DNA from: Chitinophagaceae bacterium | GTDB lineage: Bacteria > Bacteroidota > Bacteroidia > Chitinophagales > Chitinophagaceae | Assembly: GCA_016786525.1 (NCBI GenBank) | Contig: JAEUVW010000037.1 | Location: 1-9,166, forward strand | DNA: 9,166 nt | Reading direction: 5' to 3' | Shown: positions 6,551 through 9,166 of the stretch, piece after piece | Layout of the letters: every line of letters begins with the position of its first letter | Numbering within the stretch: the stretch's first letter is position 1 | The notes under the pieces: generated by a model | Seen by the model: the letters and a program-made list of their open reading frames with translations, nothing else | Databases searched by the model: none | What the model was told of the DNA's origin: nothing | Program-made: the position numbers and the translations under genes

Positions 6551-7075
6551 TCATTTTCTTCTTTTATGTACAAGGTTTCTGTCTATCTTAAACGAAACAG
6601 AATACCCGATTTTTTCAATTCTTATGGACAGGTACGCTGCATTTTCCTTTTCAATCAGTGTACCCTCCAGGCCTTTCAGCGGCCCTCCGCTGATCGTGAC
6701 CTCATCGCCCGGTACAAACTCCTCGCTACTGGCCACGATTTCCGATTCATACTGGCAGATTCTCCTGATCCGGGCTATTTCTTCTTCGCTGATGGTGCAG
6801 GGCCTGCCCCCGGCGACGAGATATTTAAGTACACCGGGCACCGCAAACACATCGTTCCTGCATTGCTCTTCCAGGCAGACGAACAGGTAAGCGTTGAACA
6901 GGACCATGTCTACTTGTTTCTTCCTGTCTTTCCACTGCCGCAACTGTTTTTGCAGAGGCAGGAAATGCGTGATCCCCGATTTGGCCAGACCTTCACTCAC
7001 TTTTTTTTCTGCGCGCGGCCGGGTAACGATCACATACCATTGCGGCTCCTGCGGCTCCGCTTTATTATAAGGCAT
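6551..7075 (-). CDS. NusG-like transcription antitermination factor (UpxY/RfaH-type specialised paralogue)
   Basis: A 174-residue protein with an NGN domain (about 12-108) opening with QWYVIVTRPRAEKKV (12-26), the hallmark start of NusG/UpxY proteins, and a C-terminal KOW domain (about 119-165) with FVPGDEVTISGGPLKGLEG (120-138). It lacks the nusG housekeeping neighbours (secE, ribosomal protein L11) and sits inside a glycan operon, so it is a specialised paralogue, as with Bacteroides UpxY proteins. Those bind RNA polymerase and prevent premature termination in their own capsule operon. The ATG overlaps the end of fcl by 11 nt, so translation is likely coupled to it. Unusually for UpxY, it is at least the third gene of the block, not the first. 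A specific antitermination target here is inferred. Confidence 0.9.
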   Translation of the reverse strand: MPYNKAEPQEPQWYVIVTRPRAEKKVSEGLAKSGITHFLPLQKQLRQWKDRKKQVDMVLFNAYLFVCLEEQCRNDVFAVPGVLKYLVAGGRPCTISEEEIARIRRICQYESEIVASSEEFVPGDEVTISGGPLKGLEGTLIEKENAAYLSIRIEKIGYSVSFKIDRNLVHKRRK

Positions 7076-8000
7076 CTGCGCGCATAAACCGGTCCTGGTA
7101 AACGCTGCTGATCCCTTCTTCCAGCCCGATCGCCGCTTCCCAACCCAGGGATTTCAGTTTGCTTACATCCATCAGTTTGCGGGGCGTGCCGTCCGGCTTG
7201 GAGCTGTCCCAAATGATCGCTCCTTCGAATCCTGTTATCTCTTTAATCAGCAGGGCAAGGTCTTTGATGCTGATATCTTTGCCTGTGCCGATATTGACAA
7301 GGCCTTCTTCGTCGTACTGCTGCATCAGGTGCACACAGGCCGCAGCCATATCATCTGCATGCAGGAATTCACGCATCGGTGTTCCGCTGCCCCATAGTGT
7401 TACGCTTTCCTTACCCTCTGCTTTCGCTTCGTGGAATTTGCGCAGCATCGCAGGCAGCACATGCGAATTGTTCAGGTCATAATTATCATTAGGGCCATAC
7501 AGGTTGGTCGGCATCACGGATATAAAATTGCAGCCATACTGCGCCCTGTAGGCGTCACACATTTTAATACCGGCTATTTTGGCTATGGCATAAGGCTCGT
7601 TGGTAGGTTCCAGTAAGCCCGTCAGCAGGTATTCCTCCTTCAGCGGTTGCGGGGCCAGTTTGGGATAAATGCAGGAAGACCCCAGGAACATCAGCTTTTG
7701 CACCCCGTTCTGGTAAGCGGCGTGGATCACATTGTTCTGGATCATCAGGTTTTCATACAAGAAGTCGGCCCGGTAAGTATTGTTGGCCATTATCCCGCCC
7801 ACTTTCGCGGCTGCCAGGAACACGTAATCCGGTTTTTCCTGTGCAAAGAAATCAGCCACATCCTGTTGCCGGCGCAAATCCAGTTCTGCGGATGTTCTGA
7901 AAATGATATTTTGAAAACCACCAGCTTCCAGCTGACGCATGATAGCGCTTCCTACCATACCCCTGTGACCGGCTATATAAATTTTATCGTTTTTATTCAT
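7065..8000 (-). CDS. fcl: GDP-L-fucose synthase
   Basis: A 311-residue extended short-chain dehydrogenase/reductase that epimerises and reduces GDP-4-keto-6-deoxy-D-mannose to GDP-L-fucose using NADPH. Visible features are the glycine motif GHRGMVG (11-17), GSSCIYP (107-113) with Ser108 and Cys110 of the active site, the catalytic Tyr137 and Lys141 in PYAIAK (136-141), and His180 in NNSHVLPA (177-184), the second epimerisation residue. These correspond with a +1 offset to E. coli Fcl Ser107, Cys109, Tyr136, Lys140 and His179. I start at ATG 8000-7998; a GTG one codon earlier (8003) is possible and would add one residue. It follows gmd after 18 nt and overlaps the NusG-like gene by 11 nt. All key residues are present and it should be active. 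Confidence 0.97.
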   Translation of the reverse strand: MNKNDKIYIAGHRGMVGSAIMRQLEAGGFQNIIFRTSAELDLRRQQDVADFFAQEKPDYVFLAAAKVGGIMANNTYRADFLYENLMIQNNVIHAAYQNGVQKLMFLGSSCIYPKLAPQPLKEEYLLTGLLEPTNEPYAIAKIAGIKMCDAYRAQYGCNFISVMPTNLYGPNDNYDLNNSHVLPAMLRKFHEAKAEGKESVTLWGSGTPMREFLHADDMAAACVHLMQQYDEEGLVNIGTGKDISIKDLALLIKEITGFEGAIIWDSSKPDGTPRKLMDVSKLKSLGWEAAIGLEEGISSVYQDRFMRADAL

Positions 8001-8018
8001 CACGAAGCTTTAGCACGC

Positions 8019-9134
8019 CTATTCGTATTGCTTTAAAATTTTAAATCCTGCTTCTTTGAGCATCCGCTCTCTTCTGAATGACTCCAGGTCGGAAGCGACC
8101 ATTTCCTTCACCAGGTTTTCCAGGCTGCACTTTGCCTTCCAGCCCAGCTTTTGCTCTGCTTTTGAAGGGTCTCCGATCAGCAGCTCTACTTCGGTAGGAC
8201 GGAAGTAGCGGGGATCGACATTGACGATTTCCTGCCCTTCGGTAAATTGATACTCGGATGAAGAGGAAGCCAGTACATAGCCTTTTTCCTCCACACCTTC
8301 TCCTTTGAAGCCGATGGTAACCCCGATCTCAGCAAAAGCCATTTTGATAAAGTCGCGTACGGTGGTGGTCACGCCCGTGGCGATCACGAAGTCTTCCGCT
8401 TGCTCCTGCTGCAGCATCAGCCACATCGCTTCCACGTAGTCGCGGGCATGTCCCCAGTCGCGGCGGGCATCCATATTGCCGATATACAGTTTATCCTGCA
8501 AGCCAAGGGCCATCTGTGCCACCGCCCTGGTAATCTTGCGGGTCACAAAGGTCTCTCCGCGCAAAGGGCTTTCGTGGTTGAACAGGATACCGTTGCAGGC
8601 AAACATGCCATAGGCTTCGCGGTAGTTTACCGTGATCCAGTAGGCATACATTTTTGCCACCGCATAGGGAGAACGGGGATAAAACGGTGTGGTCTCGCTT
8701 TGCGGTACCTGTTGCACCAGGCCATACAGTTCGGAGGTAGAAGCCTGGTAAATTTTTGTTTTTTTCGTCAGTCCCAGCAGGCGTATGGCTTCCAGTATCC
8801 GCAAAGTGCCGATACCGTCAGCATTGGCCGTATATTCTGGTGCATCAAAGCTCACTTTGACATGGCTCATCGCCCCCAGGTTGTAAATTTCGTCCGGCTG
8901 TACTTCCTGTATAATGCGGATCAGGTTGGAACTGTCTGACAAATCCCCGTAATGCAGGACAAAATGCCTGTTGTTGACATGCGGATCTTCATACAGGTGA
9001 TCGATCCTGTCCGTATTGAACAGGGAACTGCGGCGTTTAATACCATGCACCACATATCCCTTGCCTAAAAGCAATTCTGCCAGGTAGGCTCCATCCTGCC
9101 CGGTGATACCTGATATTAATGCTACTTTCCCCAT
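8019..9134 (-). CDS. gmd: GDP-mannose 4,6-dehydratase
   Basis: A 371-residue extended SDR enzyme, the usual length for Gmd, that converts GDP-D-mannose to GDP-4-keto-6-deoxy-D-mannose, the first step to GDP-L-fucose and a branch point to perosamine and rhamnose. The cofactor motif is GITGQDG (9-15); the nearby RRSS (34-37) fits the NADP(H)-binding signature. The catalytic set is Thr133 and Glu135 in STSELYG, plus Tyr157 and Lys161 in SPYAVAK, at the same numbers as in E. coli Gmd. FNHESPLRGETFVTRK (185-200) is another strongly conserved family block. The ATG at 9134 lies 32 nt from the window edge in AT-rich sequence with no clear Shine-Dalgarno site. fcl follows after 18 nt, making the classic gmd-fcl pair. 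Whether this is the first gene of the operon cannot be seen. Confidence 0.98.
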   Translation of the reverse strand: MGKVALISGITGQDGAYLAELLLGKGYVVHGIKRRSSLFNTDRIDHLYEDPHVNNRHFVLHYGDLSDSSNLIRIIQEVQPDEIYNLGAMSHVKVSFDAPEYTANADGIGTLRILEAIRLLGLTKKTKIYQASTSELYGLVQQVPQSETTPFYPRSPYAVAKMYAYWITVNYREAYGMFACNGILFNHESPLRGETFVTRKITRAVAQMALGLQDKLYIGNMDARRDWGHARDYVEAMWLMLQQEQAEDFVIATGVTTTVRDFIKMAFAEIGVTIGFKGEGVEEKGYVLASSSSEYQFTEGQEIVNVDPRYFRPTEVELLIGDPSKAEQKLGWKAKCSLENLVKEMVASDLESFRRERMLKEAGFKILKQYE

Positions 9135-9166
9135 ATATTATTATGATCTATTGCCTTCAGAATGAG

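Noticed and set aside
6566..7087. Plus-strand open frame of 173 codons opposite the NusG-like gene
   Set aside because: It is almost exactly antisense to a gene with clear NGN and KOW domains. Its protein is rich in Phe, Gln and Arg without any family motif.
8400..8939. Plus-strand open frame of 179 codons opposite gmd
   Set aside because: gmd is unmistakable on the other strand, and the antisense product resembles no protein I know. Similar reasoning excludes the other plus-strand frames such as 4546-5040 and 1468-1962.

Overview
The window is one block of surface-polysaccharide genes, all on the minus strand, so transcription runs from the right edge to the left edge. I see ten protein-coding genes: nine complete and one cut by the left edge. 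There are no RNA genes, insertion sequences, CRISPR arrays or convincing plus-strand genes. The organism looks like a member of the Bacteroidota, plausibly Chitinophagaceae. The reasons are a stand-alone NusG/UpxY-type antiterminator inside a glycan operon, A-rich translation starts mostly without clear Shine-Dalgarno sequences, moderate GC, and the general flavour of the proteins. The family-level guess is an inference from protein style, not a database match.

In transcription order: (1) gmd (9134-8019) and fcl (8000-7065) convert GDP-mannose to GDP-L-fucose. (2) A NusG-like/UpxY-like regulator (7075-6551) overlaps the end of fcl. (3) The only sizeable gap follows: 89 nt (6550-6462), AT-rich in the middle, with a weak hairpin and a T-tract. 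(4) A Wzt-type ABC transporter ATPase with a C-terminal extension (6461-5172) points to export of a finished glycan by an ABC route. (5) A DegT-family sugar aminotransferase (5175-4102) and a PglD/NeuD-type left-handed beta-helix acetyltransferase (4090-3482) probably make an N-acylated amino-deoxy sugar nucleotide. (6) The assembly and decoration enzymes are a GT2 glycosyltransferase (3485-2565), an acyltransferase-3 membrane protein (2568-1477), a GT11 fucosyltransferase (1476-607) and a truncated GT-A-like glycosyltransferase (597 to the left edge).

From wzt leftward the genes are packed almost without spacing (4-nt overlaps, abutting stop/start, gaps of 9-11 nt), as expected for one translationally coupled operon. 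The genes fit together: Gmd/Fcl supply GDP-fucose and the GT11 enzyme can use it; the aminotransferase/acetyltransferase pair supplies a second unusual sugar; GT2 and the edge transferase add residues; the acyltransferase adds an ester; Wzt powers export. The Wzm permease, the chain-initiating transferase and any dTDP-glucose dehydratase are not in the window and presumably lie outside it.

I found no clearly new biological system. The points most worth a second look are the antiterminator sitting mid-operon next to the only gap, the missing transporter permease, and the unresolved identity of the amino sugar.
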